Source of the DNA: an uncultured Collinsella sp.
GTDB lineage: Bacteria > Actinomycetota > Coriobacteriia > Coriobacteriales > Coriobacteriaceae
DNA: 53,748 bases
Direction of reading: 5' to 3'
Assembly: GCA_900751755.1 (NCBI GenBank)
Contig: CAADSP010000003.1
Span: 1 to 53,748, forward strand
The notes under the pieces were generated by a model. That model saw only the letters and a list, made by a program, of their open reading frames with translations. It was not told the origin of the DNA and ran no database searches. A program made the position numbers and the translations under genes. Below, in pieces: positions 8,521-16,524 of the stretch; within the stretch, counting starts at the first letter, position 1, and every line of letters begins with the position of its first letter.

Positions 8521-9492
8521 ATGAAGCTTTCTAAGATTGCGGCCCTGTTTATGGTGCCGGTATTGGCCTTGTGCCTTGTGGCGTGCTCGGCACCCGGTGG
8601 CAATGCGAGTGAATCTGCGGGCTCCGATCCTAAGATCGCAGAACTCACTGCGCAGAAGCCGACCAATGCCGACGAGGCCGCCGAGTTGTATGCAAAACTC
8701 ATGCAGAAGGAGAACGAGATCTTTTCGAGTGATAACGCGCTGTGGGAAAAGGTATTCAACGCGGCAAATAAAGACTCGACAATGATTGAGGACGGTAGCA
8801 ATTACGGCGATTTCCTGCTCAAGACCATCGACGGCGCCAAGGATGAGTTCACGGCGGATGAGCTTAAGACGCTCAAGGCCGGTGCGCAGCAGATCAAGGA
8901 GATCGAGGACAAGCTCGAGAGCCTGGAGAAGGAGTTCCCCGGCTGTGGAAGCACGCCGAGCTCAGGCGAGAGCGTCGACGCTTCGACCGCTGGCATGACG
9001 GCTGGTGCCAATGCTTCGAGCGAGGCGACGAAGTTCCCCAGCTTTACGGGCAAAGACCTGGATGGCAACGACGTGAGCAGCGACGAGCTGTTCGCTAAGA
9101 ACAAGGTCACCGTCATGAACTTCTGGTTCACCACTTGCAAGCCGTGCGTGGGCGAGCTGGGCGATCTTGAGAAACTGAATAAGGAGCTTGCCAAGAAGGG
9201 CGGCCAGGTCGTGGGCGTCAATTCCTTTACGCTCGATGGCAACAAAGGCGAGATTGCAGATGCCAAGGACGTGCTGAGTAAGAAGGGCGTGACATATAAG
9301 AACATCTGGTTCAAGTCGGATAGCGAGGCCGGTAAGTTTACGTCAAATTTGTTCTCGTTCCCGACAACGTATGTCATCGATCAGAATGGCAACATCGTAG
9401 GGGAGCCCATCGTGGGAGCCATCAGCTCCGCCGAGCAGCGTGCAGCACTCAACAAACTTATCGATCAGGCGATTGCGAATAGCGAGCAGTAA
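8521..9492 (+). CDS. TlpA-like thioredoxin-fold lipoprotein
   Basis: The ATG at 8521 is seven bases after GGAGG; an ATG at 8515 is too close. The 323-residue product begins with a lipoprotein signal ending LVACS (lipidated Cys22). Residues 35-140 are helical and charged, followed by a Ser/Ala-rich linker. From about 170 there is a TlpA/AhpC-type thioredoxin fold with the redox pair in FWFTTCKPCVGEL (Cys206 and Cys209) and a cis-Pro region (FSFPTTYVID). It should act as an extracytoplasmic thiol reductant on the outer face of the membrane. It is the last gene of the redox cassette and is followed by a strong terminator. The N-terminal helical domain is not one I recognise. Confidence 0.9.
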   Translation: MKLSKIAALFMVPVLALCLVACSAPGGNASESAGSDPKIAELTAQKPTNADEAAELYAKLMQKENEIFSSDNALWEKVFNAANKDSTMIEDGSNYGDFLLKTIDGAKDEFTADELKTLKAGAQQIKEIEDKLESLEKEFPGCGSTPSSGESVDASTAGMTAGANASSEATKFPSFTGKDLDGNDVSSDELFAKNKVTVMNFWFTTCKPCVGELGDLEKLNKELAKKGGQVVGVNSFTLDGNKGEIADAKDVLSKKGVTYKNIWFKSDSEAGKFTSNLFSFPTTYVIDQNGNIVGEPIVGAISSAEQRAALNKLIDQAIANSEQ

Positions 9493-9571
9493 AAAACACG
9501 TAAAGCATCGCGAGGATCGTGTGTCGCTGTGCGGAGTAGTCCGCTGCCTTTCAAGATGATCTCCACCATAT

Positions 9572-9598
9572 AGAGGCCCCACTTGGGGCCTCTTTTTT
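9572..9598 (+). terminator. rho-independent terminator of the redox cassette
   Basis: AGAGGCCCC and GGGGCCTCT pair across a short ACTT loop and are followed by six T. It lies about 80 bases after the thioredoxin lipoprotein stop. Confidence 0.88.
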
Positions 9599-9744
9599 GG
9601 GCACTGCCCCGTTCGTTTTTTGGTGCGGTTCGTTACATTCCTCACTGGCGCCGGCAAAAAATGGGGATAGAGTAGGACAAACGCGTCGAATACGAACGGC
9701 GGGGGAGAGCGGGCAGGGTGCCTGCGCAGGAGAGGTTGCCGTCC

Positions 9745-12700
9745 ATGCTGGAGCTCAAAGGTATTTGCAAAAGATACGTTACGCAGTCGTTTACGCAGGT
9801 GGCGCTCGACAGCGTGAGCCTGGCTTTTCGCGACAACGAGTTCGTGGCCATTCTGGGACCTTCGGGGTCGGGTAAAACCACGATGCTCAACGTTATCGGT
9901 GGGCTCGATCATTTCGATTCCGGTGACCTGCTGATCGATGACATCTCGACCAAGGACTTTCACGATCGCGATTGGGATGCCTATCGTAACAACCGCATCG
10001 GCTTTGTGTTCCAGAGCTATAACCTTATCCCACATCAGACCATCTTGGAAAACGTTGAGCTAGCGCTGACGCTTACGGGCGTGGGCCATGCCGAGCGCCG
10101 CCAGCGTGCACGCGAGGCGTTGGAGAAAGTCGGCCTGGGCGAGCACGTTAACAAGCGCCCGAGCCAGCTTTCGGGTGGACAGATGCAGCGCGTGGCCATT
10201 GCCCGCGCCCTGATCAACGATCCCGAGATCGTGCTGGCAGACGAGCCGACCGGCGCCTTGGACTCAACGACATCCGTGCAGGTCATGGATCTGCTCAAGG
10301 ACGTGGCGCGCGACCGTCTGGTTATTATGGTCACGCACAATCCCGAGCTGGCGTACCAGTACGCCACACGCATCGTCAACCTGGCGGACGGCAAGATCAC
10401 CGACGATTCCGACCCTTTCGATGTCGCTGACGCCACGCGCCGCGAGGCCAAGCCTACGCGCAAAACCTCGATGAGCTTTGTGACGGCGCTGGGGCTTTCT
10501 GCCCGAAACCTCATGACCAAGAAGGGCCGCACGGCCATGACTGCCTTTGCGGGCTCGATTGGCATTATCGGTATCGCAGCGATTCTGGCGCTGTCCAATG
10601 GCGTAAACGGCTACATCAAAAAGGTCGAGGAGGATACGCTCTCGAGCTACCCGCTCACCATTTCCAGGCAGGACTACGACCTGTCGTCCATGATGGGCGG
10701 ACAGGGGGCCGCGGATGACGATACGTCCAAGAACGAGGGTTCGTCCGACGACGGCACCGACGGCAAGGCCCAGGGAACCGATAGGATCCCTGTGGTCACG
10801 GCCGTAAAGGATATGTTTGCGAGCGTTAAGTCTAACGACATGAAGAGCTTTAAGGCATGGCTCGATGCCGGTGGCGACGGCATCGATAAAGAGGTCAACG
10901 CCATTCAGTACGGCTACGGTGTATCGCCGGTTGTCTATCGTGTCGGCAAGGGTGACGAGAAACCCGTTCGGCTGGTGCCCAATGCCATGACCGAGGCCAT
11001 GAGCGGAGGCGCGAGCTCGGCGGCAACGGTGAGCATGGAATCCATGGGAACCTCGGTCTTTAACGAGATGATTGAAGACCAGAGCCTGCTCAACAGCCAG
11101 TACGATGTCGTCGCCGGTCATTGGCCCACGTCTGCCAACGAAGCCGTAATGGTGCTTTCGAGCCGCGGTACGGTGGGCGACTATACGCTCTACAGCATCG
11201 GTGCGCTGGATATCGATGAGCTCAACGATCTGGTAAACAGTGCCATGACGGCCGACGGTAAGATCGAGACGCCCGAGACCGGCGCCGACTTTACCTACGA
11301 TGATGCGTTGTCCACGACGTTTAAGGTGCTGTCGCCGGCCGATGCCTATCGCAAAAACGAAGAGACCGGCATGTGGACCGACATGTCTGACGACGCCGAC
11401 TTTATGGCTGCCAAGGTTGCCGACGGTATTGACGTGCGCATTGTGGGCGTGGTGCGACCTAACGAGACGGCCAATGCGAGTGCGTTGTCTCCGGGCATTG
11501 CCTATACGCATGCGCTGACTCGCCAGCTTATGGAGCGCGCCGCCGATTCGCAGATTGTGCAGGAGCAACTCGACCACCCCGAGACGGATGTCTTTACGGG
11601 CAAAACCTTCGACGAACTGCAAGGCGAGGCCAAGCAAGGCGTGGATCTGGGCAGCATGTTCAGTGTGGACGAGGCGGCGCTCAAGAGCGCGTTCTCGTTC
11701 GATACGTCTGCACTTTCGGGTGCGGCCGGCGGTATGGACCTGTCGGGTCTTGACTTGTCCGAGCTGGACATTGACCTTTCGGGCGTTGGCAAGGACATCG
11801 ACTTCAGCGACATCATGGCAAAAGCGCCAACCCCAGATTTCTCGGGTATCTTTGACGGTCTGGAACTCACGCCCGAGCAAATGCAGCAGGTGGGAACACT
11901 AGCCAACCAGCTGTTTGAGGGCTTTTTGCAGTCTGATCAGTTTAAGGCGCTGTCGCCCGAAGATCTTAAGGACGCGTCAAAGCTCTCTGCCGCATTCTCG
12001 ACGTATCTTGAGAATGATGACACAGCTCAGCAAATCCTGGCCCAGCTCAAAGCGCTCGGCGGCGATGCCCTGGCCGAGCGTCTGCAGCAGGCGATGAGCG
12101 ACTATGTGCAAAAGCAGCTGGCTCCGTATCTGCAGCAGGCTATGGATCAGGTGATGAAGGCAATCAGCGAGCAGATAGCGTCGACGGTATCATCCCAGCT
12201 CAAGGCGGGCGCGGCAGGGCTTATGGACCAGATGGCGGCGCAGATGTCTTCGAGTTTTGCCAACCTAGTGAGCGCTATGCGTGTGGATGCGAGCGCCTTT
12301 GCCCGCGCCATCCATTTCAACATGGACGCCGAGGACCTGAGCTCGCTCATGATGAGCTATGCGAAGGCGTCGAAGCTCACCTACGACAACAATCTGACCA
12401 CGTTGGGCTATGCGGACGAGGCAGACCCCATCTCGGTCAAGATTTTCCCGCGTGACTTTGAGGCCAAGGAGCGCGTGCTCGATCACATCGACGCGTACAA
12501 CAAGCAGGTCAAAGCCTCTGGCCACGATGAACAGGCAATCTCATACACCGACTACATGGGCATCATCATGGGCTCGGTGACCGACATCGTGAACACCATC
12601 AGCTTGGTGCTCATCGCATTCGTGAGTATCAGCCTGGTGGTGAGCTCCATCATGATCGGCATCATCACCTACATCAGCGTGCTGGAACGCAAAAAGGAGA

Positions 12701-12999
12701 TTGGCATCCTGCGTGCGATCGGCGCGTCGAAGCGTAACGTGGCCAACGTATTCAATGCCGAGACCTTTATCGAGGGCCTCATTGCCGGCGTCTTTGCCGT
12801 TGTCGTCGTGGTAGCCGTGAGCTTCCCGGTTAATGCCTGGGCGCTTGCGGCCAAACAGGTCCCCAACCTGATGAGACTGCCCGCGCAGGATGCGCTGGTG
12901 CTCATCGCAATTTCGGTGCTGCTAACGGTCGTTGCCGGCCTGCTGCCTGCCCGCAGCGCATCCAAGAAGGACCCCGTCGAAGCCCTGCGCTCCGAATAA
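9745..12999 (+). CDS. MacB/FtsX-type ABC transporter, ATPase fused to permease
   Basis: An ATG at 9745 follows AGGAGAGG by nine bases; GTG 9718 is a weaker alternative. Of 1084 residues, the first 225 form an ABC ATPase with Walker A (GPSGSGKTT, residues 38-46), signature LSGGQ, Walker B (IVLADEP) and an H-loop (MVTHN). A first transmembrane helix follows at about 262-285 (GSIGIIGIAAILALS). Roughly 650 extracytoplasmic residues come next, including a stretch of LSG-D type repeats and a Gln-rich helical segment. Three C-terminal membrane helices carry the FtsX pattern (ERKKEIGILRAIGASKRNV). The fold is that of MacB-type exporters and mechanotransmitters. The substrate may be a peptide, drug or cell-wall signal; no partner gene is adjacent. 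Confidence 0.93.
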   Translation: MLELKGICKRYVTQSFTQVALDSVSLAFRDNEFVAILGPSGSGKTTMLNVIGGLDHFDSGDLLIDDISTKDFHDRDWDAYRNNRIGFVFQSYNLIPHQTILENVELALTLTGVGHAERRQRAREALEKVGLGEHVNKRPSQLSGGQMQRVAIARALINDPEIVLADEPTGALDSTTSVQVMDLLKDVARDRLVIMVTHNPELAYQYATRIVNLADGKITDDSDPFDVADATRREAKPTRKTSMSFVTALGLSARNLMTKKGRTAMTAFAGSIGIIGIAAILALSNGVNGYIKKVEEDTLSSYPLTISRQDYDLSSMMGGQGAADDDTSKNEGSSDDGTDGKAQGTDRIPVVTAVKDMFASVKSNDMKSFKAWLDAGGDGIDKEVNAIQYGYGVSPVVYRVGKGDEKPVRLVPNAMTEAMSGGASSAATVSMESMGTSVFNEMIEDQSLLNSQYDVVAGHWPTSANEAVMVLSSRGTVGDYTLYSIGALDIDELNDLVNSAMTADGKIETPETGADFTYDDALSTTFKVLSPADAYRKNEETGMWTDMSDDADFMAAKVADGIDVRIVGVVRPNETANASALSPGIAYTHALTRQLMERAADSQIVQEQLDHPETDVFTGKTFDELQGEAKQGVDLGSMFSVDEAALKSAFSFDTSALSGAAGGMDLSGLDLSELDIDLSGVGKDIDFSDIMAKAPTPDFSGIFDGLELTPEQMQQVGTLANQLFEGFLQSDQFKALSPEDLKDASKLSAAFSTYLENDDTAQQILAQLKALGGDALAERLQQAMSDYVQKQLAPYLQQAMDQVMKAISEQIASTVSSQLKAGAAGLMDQMAAQMSSSFANLVSAMRVDASAFARAIHFNMDAEDLSSLMMSYAKASKLTYDNNLTTLGYADEADPISVKIFPRDFEAKERVLDHIDAYNKQVKASGHDEQAISYTDYMGIIMGSVTDIVNTISLVLIAFVSISLVVSSIMIGIITYISVLERKKEIGILRAIGASKRNVANVFNAETFIEGLIAGVFAVVVVVAVSFPVNAWALAAKQVPNLMRLPAQDALVLIAISVLLTVVAGLLPARSASKKDPVEALRSE

Positions 13000-13000
13000 T

Positions 13001-13027
13001 GTGACAAAGGGACAGTCCCTTTGTCAC
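13001..13027. repeat. perfect 27-base palindromic hairpin (GTGACAAAGGGAC family)
   Basis: GTGACAAAGGGAC and its exact complement flank a single A, one base after the ABC transporter stop. A shortened relative lies at 51206-51226 and a similar hairpin at 40756-40792. It may terminate transcription or be a dispersed repeat. Confidence 0.8.
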
Positions 13028-13052
13028 GTTCGTTGATATGAGAGAAGAGTAG

Positions 13053-14006
13053 ATGATTCTATCGTTGGCCCCTATGGAGGGGATTACCGGGCATGTGTTC
13101 CGTCGCGTGCATGCGGAGTGCTTCGGCGCGCTCGATTGCTATTACACGCCGTTTTTGCCGCCGCCGCGGGTGGGAAACCGCTTTGGCGGCAAGGCGTTTA
13201 AGGAGATTGATCCTGCCAATAACCAGGGGCTCAACGTGGTGCCTCAGCTGATGTCCAAGAACGCGGACGAGTTTGTGTGGGCGGCACAGGTGCTCGCCGA
13301 CATGGGCTATCGCGAGGTCAATCTCAACTTGGGTTGTCCTTCGGGAACGGTTGTCGCCAAGGGCAAAGGATCGGGCTTTTTGCGCAACTTGGACGAGCTC
13401 GAGGTGTTCTTGAGTGACGTGTGTGAGCGCTCTCCGCTGCCGGTATCGGTCAAGACCAGGTTGGGGTTGGAAAGTGATGACGAGTACGAGCGCGTGCTCG
13501 ATTTGTATTGCCGCATGCCGCTGGCGGAGCTGATTGTGCATCCGCGCGTACAAAAGGACCGCTATACGGGCACGCCGCGCAAGGAGTTTTACGGCAAGAC
13601 GTTGGAGCGGGCGCCGTTTCCCGTGGCCTATAACGGTGACATTTTTGATCTTGAGGATATGGACGCGCTGGTGGAGGCCTATCCCGGCACGCGCCATGTG
13701 ATGTTGGGGCGTGGCCTGCTCGCGAACCCCGCGCTGGCTCGCATGGTCAAGGGCGGCCCTGCTGCAACGGCTGCTGAGCTGCAGCGCTTCCACGACACGC
13801 TGTTTGCGGCATATGCAGAAGAGATTGGCGACAATGCGGTCTTCCGCATGAAGGAGTGGTGGTTCTACGCCAAGTGCGCTTTCGCTGATCCCGCTACCGT
13901 CCACAAGATCGTACGCAAGACCAAAAAGGTCGACGAATACCGCGCTGCCGTCGAGCACGTCTTTCGTGAACAGCCGTTTGCACCCACAGCTCGCTTCCAC
14001 GGCTAA
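13053..14006 (+). CDS. tRNA-dihydrouridine synthase family protein
   Basis: The 317-residue protein begins LAPMEGITGHVFRR, the FMN-binding start of Dus enzymes. It contains NLGCPSGTVVAKGKGSGFL with the catalytic Cys95. The motif SVKTRLG and a late GRGLLANP phosphate-binding segment are also typical. Dus enzymes reduce uridine to dihydrouridine in tRNA D or variable loops with NADPH via FMN. The ATG at 13053 follows AGAAGAG. Which tRNA position it modifies cannot be told from this sequence. It stands alone between a palindromic repeat upstream and a repeat-rich region downstream. Confidence 0.93.
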   Translation: MILSLAPMEGITGHVFRRVHAECFGALDCYYTPFLPPPRVGNRFGGKAFKEIDPANNQGLNVVPQLMSKNADEFVWAAQVLADMGYREVNLNLGCPSGTVVAKGKGSGFLRNLDELEVFLSDVCERSPLPVSVKTRLGLESDDEYERVLDLYCRMPLAELIVHPRVQKDRYTGTPRKEFYGKTLERAPFPVAYNGDIFDLEDMDALVEAYPGTRHVMLGRGLLANPALARMVKGGPAATAAELQRFHDTLFAAYAEEIGDNAVFRMKEWWFYAKCAFADPATVHKIVRKTKKVDEYRAAVEHVFREQPFAPTARFHG

Positions 14007-14063
14007 CTAGTCATCGGGGGCGTTCTTTAACGACTGGTCATTTAAGGACGTCCCCAACGACTA
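14007..14063. repeat. R1 hairpin repeat (TAGTCATTGGGGACGTTCTT family), copy 1
   Basis: Imperfect inverted repeat whose arms read like TAGTCATCGGGGGCGTTCTT and its complement across a short spacer. It starts directly after the Dus stop. Related copies lie at 14731-14775 (degenerate), 25273-25356 and 39824-39882. Confidence 0.8.
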
Positions 14064-14070
14064 TGTAGCA

Positions 14071-14141
14071 AAAAGCTGTACACCAGCATCCAAAGATGTC
14101 GAAAAATGTCGACTTTGGATGCTGGTGTACATGTTTGGGTC
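14071..14141. repeat. R2 71-base hairpin repeat, copy 1
   Basis: An 18-base stem (14078-14095 with 14113-14130, GTACACCAGCATCCAAAG) closes a 17-base loop that contains ATGTCG twice. The same 71 bases recur at 15151-15221 with just two changes, and these are complementary to each other. It sits between the convergent Dus and ribbon-helix-helix genes. Confidence 0.88.
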
Positions 14142-14157
14142 CGACGGGGGAGCGGGC

Positions 14158-14424
14158 CTAGGCAATCAGTGCATCAAGTGTAATGAGCTCTCTGAGCCGC
14201 TCCGTGCGTGTTTGCCCATGGCGTTTGGCTTTTTCGTCAAACGCCTCAAGAATCGATTCGCCCACACGTGCTGATATAACGACGCTCGGCTCATCGGAGA
14301 TTGGTGGCCTTCCCAGCTTGATGGTGCGACCCTTCGGCCACTCATCTTTTTCGTATGCCTCCGCGGCTTTCTCCAACTCTCCGGGGGCAAATCCCATCAT
14401 TTTTTCAAGCTGCTCAGCATTCAT
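14158..14424 (-). CDS. ribbon-helix-helix (CopG-like) small protein, possible orphan antitoxin
   Basis: The 88-residue product starts at ATG 14424, seven or so bases after AGGAGG. The N-terminal half is acidic. The C-terminal half has the phrase SVVISARVGESILEAFDEKAKRHGQ, split here as SVVISARVGESIL and EAFDEKAKRHG, then TRTERLRELI, which fits a ribbon-helix-helix DNA-binding fold. Such proteins often autoregulate toxin-antitoxin operons. No toxin ORF of suitable size lies next to it on either side, so it may be an orphan antitoxin or a stand-alone repressor. It lies between two copies of the R2 hairpin repeat in otherwise gene-poor DNA. Confidence 0.75.
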   Translation of the reverse strand: MNAEQLEKMMGFAPGELEKAAEAYEKDEWPKGRTIKLGRPPISDEPSVVISARVGESILEAFDEKAKRHGQTRTERLRELITLDALIA

Positions 14425-14700
14425 AGCGCCTCCTATCGATCGGCATAATGTCGAGCACAGGTCAACGGATACTCTTTTTGTATACAGTTTTGTAGACAAA
14501 AATATAAACAGTTTATCAGGCTAATTAGCTTGTTTTGACCCGCGTGTTCGATAGGAAATGAGCATTGACGGCTTCGATACTCCTTTGCTTTTCAGCCTGG
14601 AATTTAGATGCTCATTGAACTTCCGGAGGAGAGCGCTTTATTAGGCTATCGAGATTCTGGGCAGGAGCTCTCACTGGTCTTCGATAATGGGACCAGCTTA

Positions 14701-14725
14701 ATTCGCGACACAGTGTGTCGCGAAT
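14701..14725. repeat. perfect 25-base palindrome
   Basis: ATTCGCGACAC, a central AGT, then GTGTCGCGAAT. The 11-base arms match exactly. It could be an operator or a hairpin; no gene start lies close by. Confidence 0.7.
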
Positions 14726-14730
14726 GGGAG

Positions 14731-14775
14731 TAGTCGTTAGGTGTCCTTCAATGGCTAGTCATATAAGAACGTCCA
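14731..14775. repeat. R1 hairpin repeat, degenerate copy 2
   Basis: TAGTCGTTAGGTGTCCTT and GGCTAGTCATATAAGAACGT resemble the two halves of the R1 element with several mismatches. Confidence 0.5.
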
Positions 14776-14827
14776 AGTGTCGGATTTTGTCATTTAGTGT
14801 CGTCCTCAGCGGCTATTCTGGAGGGTC

Positions 14828-14857
14828 GTGGTCAAAAAAGGGCAAATATGAGTACTG
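14828..14857 (+). repeat. R3 30-base repeat, left arm
   Basis: GTGGTCAAAAAAGGGC followed by AAATATGAGTACTG. An exact reverse complement lies at 15028-15057, giving a perfect 30-base inverted pair 170 bases apart. Confidence 0.85.
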
Positions 14858-14891
14858 TTGCCATTATAGTTGCATTTATTTTGCTATAATT

Positions 14892-14934
14892 AGTAGCTCC
14901 TGATGAGACTTGTTCCCATTAGGAGCTACTTTTA
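14892..14934 (+). terminator. terminator-like hairpin just after a TATAAT box
   Basis: AGTAGCTCCT (14892-14901) pairs exactly with AGGAGCTACT (14921-14930), followed by four T. TATAAT at 14885-14890 lies immediately upstream, so it could end a very short transcript, or the hairpin may be unrelated to that box. Confidence 0.6.
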
Positions 14935-15027
14935 TTGAACATATGAGGAGAAATAACGTCGCCTGCGGACGAGTGGAACGTTGAATAGTTCCTGAAGTGA
15001 TCAAAATCGCTGCTACTAAACAGGTAG

Positions 15028-15057
15028 CAGTACTCATATTTGCCCTTTTTTGACCAC
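15028..15057 (-). repeat. R3 30-base repeat, right arm (inverted)
   Basis: Exact reverse complement of 14828-14857. Confidence 0.85.
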
Positions 15058-15150
15058 AGCCCTCTCGGAAACCTTTCCAGAGGCGTCAAACAGCCATAAT
15101 CCAAAGGTCGCCTCAAACAATTAGCCGGCTAAGAGCGTCCATGACTACCC

Positions 15151-15221
15151 AAAAGCTGTACGCCAGCATCCAAAGATGTCGAAAAATGTCGACTTTGGAT
15201 GCTGGCGTACATGTTTGGGTC
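15151..15221. repeat. R2 71-base hairpin repeat, copy 2
   Basis: Identical to 14071-14141 except A to G in the 5' arm and the matching T to C in the 3' arm, so the stem stays perfectly paired. It lies 37 bases after the 3' end of the glutaredoxin-like gene. Confidence 0.88.
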
Positions 15222-15258
15222 GTATGGGCTGGGGCCCTGGACGGACAGAGCGTGCGTA

Positions 15259-15504
15259 CTAGAGCAGATTCTCCTGCAGCCATGCGATGATGTCGCTCGA
15301 TTCGTAGAGTGGTTTGCCGTCGATGAACAGGCAGGGAACCTGGCGTTTTCCGCCGACGGCGATGAGTGTCCGCTCGGCTTCGGTATCGGTCGAGATATTG
15401 CGCTCGGGGATGGTCACACCGTTATCGGCAAGGAATCGCTTGACTTTTATGCAATACGGGCAGCCGGTCATAACGTACAGCGTGAGCTCATGATTAGTAG
15501 CCAT
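15259..15504 (-). CDS. glutaredoxin-like protein
   Basis: The 81-residue protein starts at ATG 15504 with GGAG a few bases upstream. It contains the redox motif MTGCPYCIKVKRFL, a QVPCLFIDG cis-Pro segment and a C-terminal ESSDIIAWL glutathione-binding-like helix, in the usual order of the glutaredoxin fold. Glutaredoxins reduce disulfides or pass electrons to reductases in the cytoplasm. In many actinobacteria they use mycothiol or thioredoxin reductase instead of glutathione; the partner here is unknown. It lies 51 bases downstream of the XRE/TipAS gene on the same strand and may be co-transcribed with it. Confidence 0.9.
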   Translation of the reverse strand: MATNHELTLYVMTGCPYCIKVKRFLADNGVTIPERNISTDTEAERTLIAVGGKRQVPCLFIDGKPLYESSDIIAWLQENLL

Positions 15505-15555
15505 GGGTCTCCAATCGGTTGAGGTTTCGATTGAAATACCCAAAGCAGCCGCGGT

Positions 15556-16383
15556 CTATGCGCGCGTCAACGACGACTCGATGGCCTGGACCAGAAACGC
15601 CGTGGCTCCGGTGCCGCAGGGCTTGTCGTAGTAGCCGATAAAGCGCTGGTCGGCAAGATAGCCGTGGGCGAGGCCCAGGTACGCTTCGTTCTGGGGTTCG
15701 CGTCCCCAGTTGAGACCAATCCAACGACGATGCATCGCGACAAGCTTGCGAGCCTCGCTTCCATTCGCATCGCCATCGCCCATGGCAATCGAGAATTGGC
15801 CCAGAATAGCGCGTTCAAGTTCCTTCATGTCGTTCCATGTCTCGGGGTCCATGTCCAGCAGTGCTTCGTTTGCTGCGTCGATCGCCTCGTCGCCGTAGCG
15901 CTTCCGGGCTTCGGCGCCGTAGCGCTCCTCGTTTTCCTGCACGGTGCGCCAGCGCTCCAGTTGCGGCAGGACGGCGCCCATGAGCGAGACGGCTTCGTCG
16001 AGCGACATGCCGGTGTTTTGCGCCAGCCGTGGGGCACAGTCCTCGATCATCGCCTCCATCGTGGTCTCGTAGGTGTACTTGCCGTGGTCGTAGCACCACT
16101 TGCAGTAATGGTCGGTCGCGGTGCCCGCAGCATCGGTGCCGCAGTCGTCGGGCGTGAGTGTCATGCCGCAGCTCTGGCAATAGTGCTCGGGCATTTCGAG
16201 CAGGTGAGACAAGGGTTCTCCGGTTACGGCTGCAATGAGCTTCATCATGTCGATGCCCGGTGTGACCTCGCCACGCTCCCAACGGCTGACGGCTTGGCGT
16301 GTGACGAAGAGCTTGGCGGCGAGCTGCTCCTGGGTAAGGTGATGGGCGCGACGGACGGCGATGAGCTTTTCTGCAAAGGCCAT
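15556..16383 (-). CDS. XRE-family regulator with zinc ribbon and TipAS-like domain
   Basis: The 275-residue protein has three parts. Residues 5-60 are an XRE helix-turn-helix (LTQEQLAAKLFVTRQAVSRWERG). Residues 69-97 hold a four-cysteine zinc ribbon (CQSCGMTL and CKWC). Residues about 150-270 resemble the TipAS drug-binding domain (HRRWIGLNWG, YLGLAHGYLADQRF, TAFLVQAIESSL). TipAS domains of MerR-type TipA bind thiopeptides; in this XRE combination the ligand is not known to me. AAAGGAG precedes the ATG at 16383. It is divergent from trmO across about 140 bases and may sense a small molecule and regulate the glutaredoxin-like gene after it. Confidence 0.87.
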   Translation of the reverse strand: MAFAEKLIAVRRAHHLTQEQLAAKLFVTRQAVSRWERGEVTPGIDMMKLIAAVTGEPLSHLLEMPEHYCQSCGMTLTPDDCGTDAAGTATDHYCKWCYDHGKYTYETTMEAMIEDCAPRLAQNTGMSLDEAVSLMGAVLPQLERWRTVQENEERYGAEARKRYGDEAIDAANEALLDMDPETWNDMKELERAILGQFSIAMGDGDANGSEARKLVAMHRRWIGLNWGREPQNEAYLGLAHGYLADQRFIGYYDKPCGTGATAFLVQAIESSLTRA

Positions 16384-16511
16384 AGCGGCTCCTTTCTGCT
16401 GGTTGATGGCTTAAGCATACGCGGCAGCAGGTGCCCTTCCAAGCAACCGTTGGTTGCACGACGGAGGACCGCGGCGAAGAATTGCGCGCAACGCCCCACG
16501 CCTCCATGCCG

Positions 16512-16517
16512 TACAAT
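16512..16517 (+). promoter_or_regulatory. -10-like TACAAT placed for a leaderless trmO transcript
   Basis: TACAAT ends seven bases before the trmO ATG, and no Shine-Dalgarno sequence precedes that ATG. The spacing would put the transcription start at or near the initiation codon. No clear -35 was seen. Confidence 0.5.
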
Positions 16518-16524
16518 GACCGGC

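Larger units (their letters stand above)
14425..15258. other. gene-poor, hairpin-rich intergenic region
   Basis: I see no convincing gene here. It is more AT-rich than its surroundings. It contains a perfect palindrome (14701-14725), a degenerate R1 repeat (14731-14775), a 30-base inverted repeat pair R3 (14828-14857 and 15028-15057), a terminator-like hairpin (14892-14934) and the second R2 hairpin (15151-15221). Two short ORFs across the R3 arms share a peptide only because the arms are identical. Confidence 0.75.

Noticed and set aside
10264..11880. 538-codon minus-strand ORF inside the ABC exporter gene
   Set aside because: Antisense to a continuous 1084-residue protein; no start signal.
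14715..15116. Two short ORFs sharing the peptide WSKKGKYEYC
   Set aside because: The shared peptide arises because both cross the identical R3 repeat arms on opposite strands; neither has a ribosome site.
14007..15221. CRISPR-like repeat array
   Set aside because: Repeats are palindromic, of different families and not regularly spaced; no cas genes.
15664..16524. N-terminal extension of the trmO frame
   Set aside because: It lies antisense to the XRE gene; conserved TrmO sequence begins at 16525.
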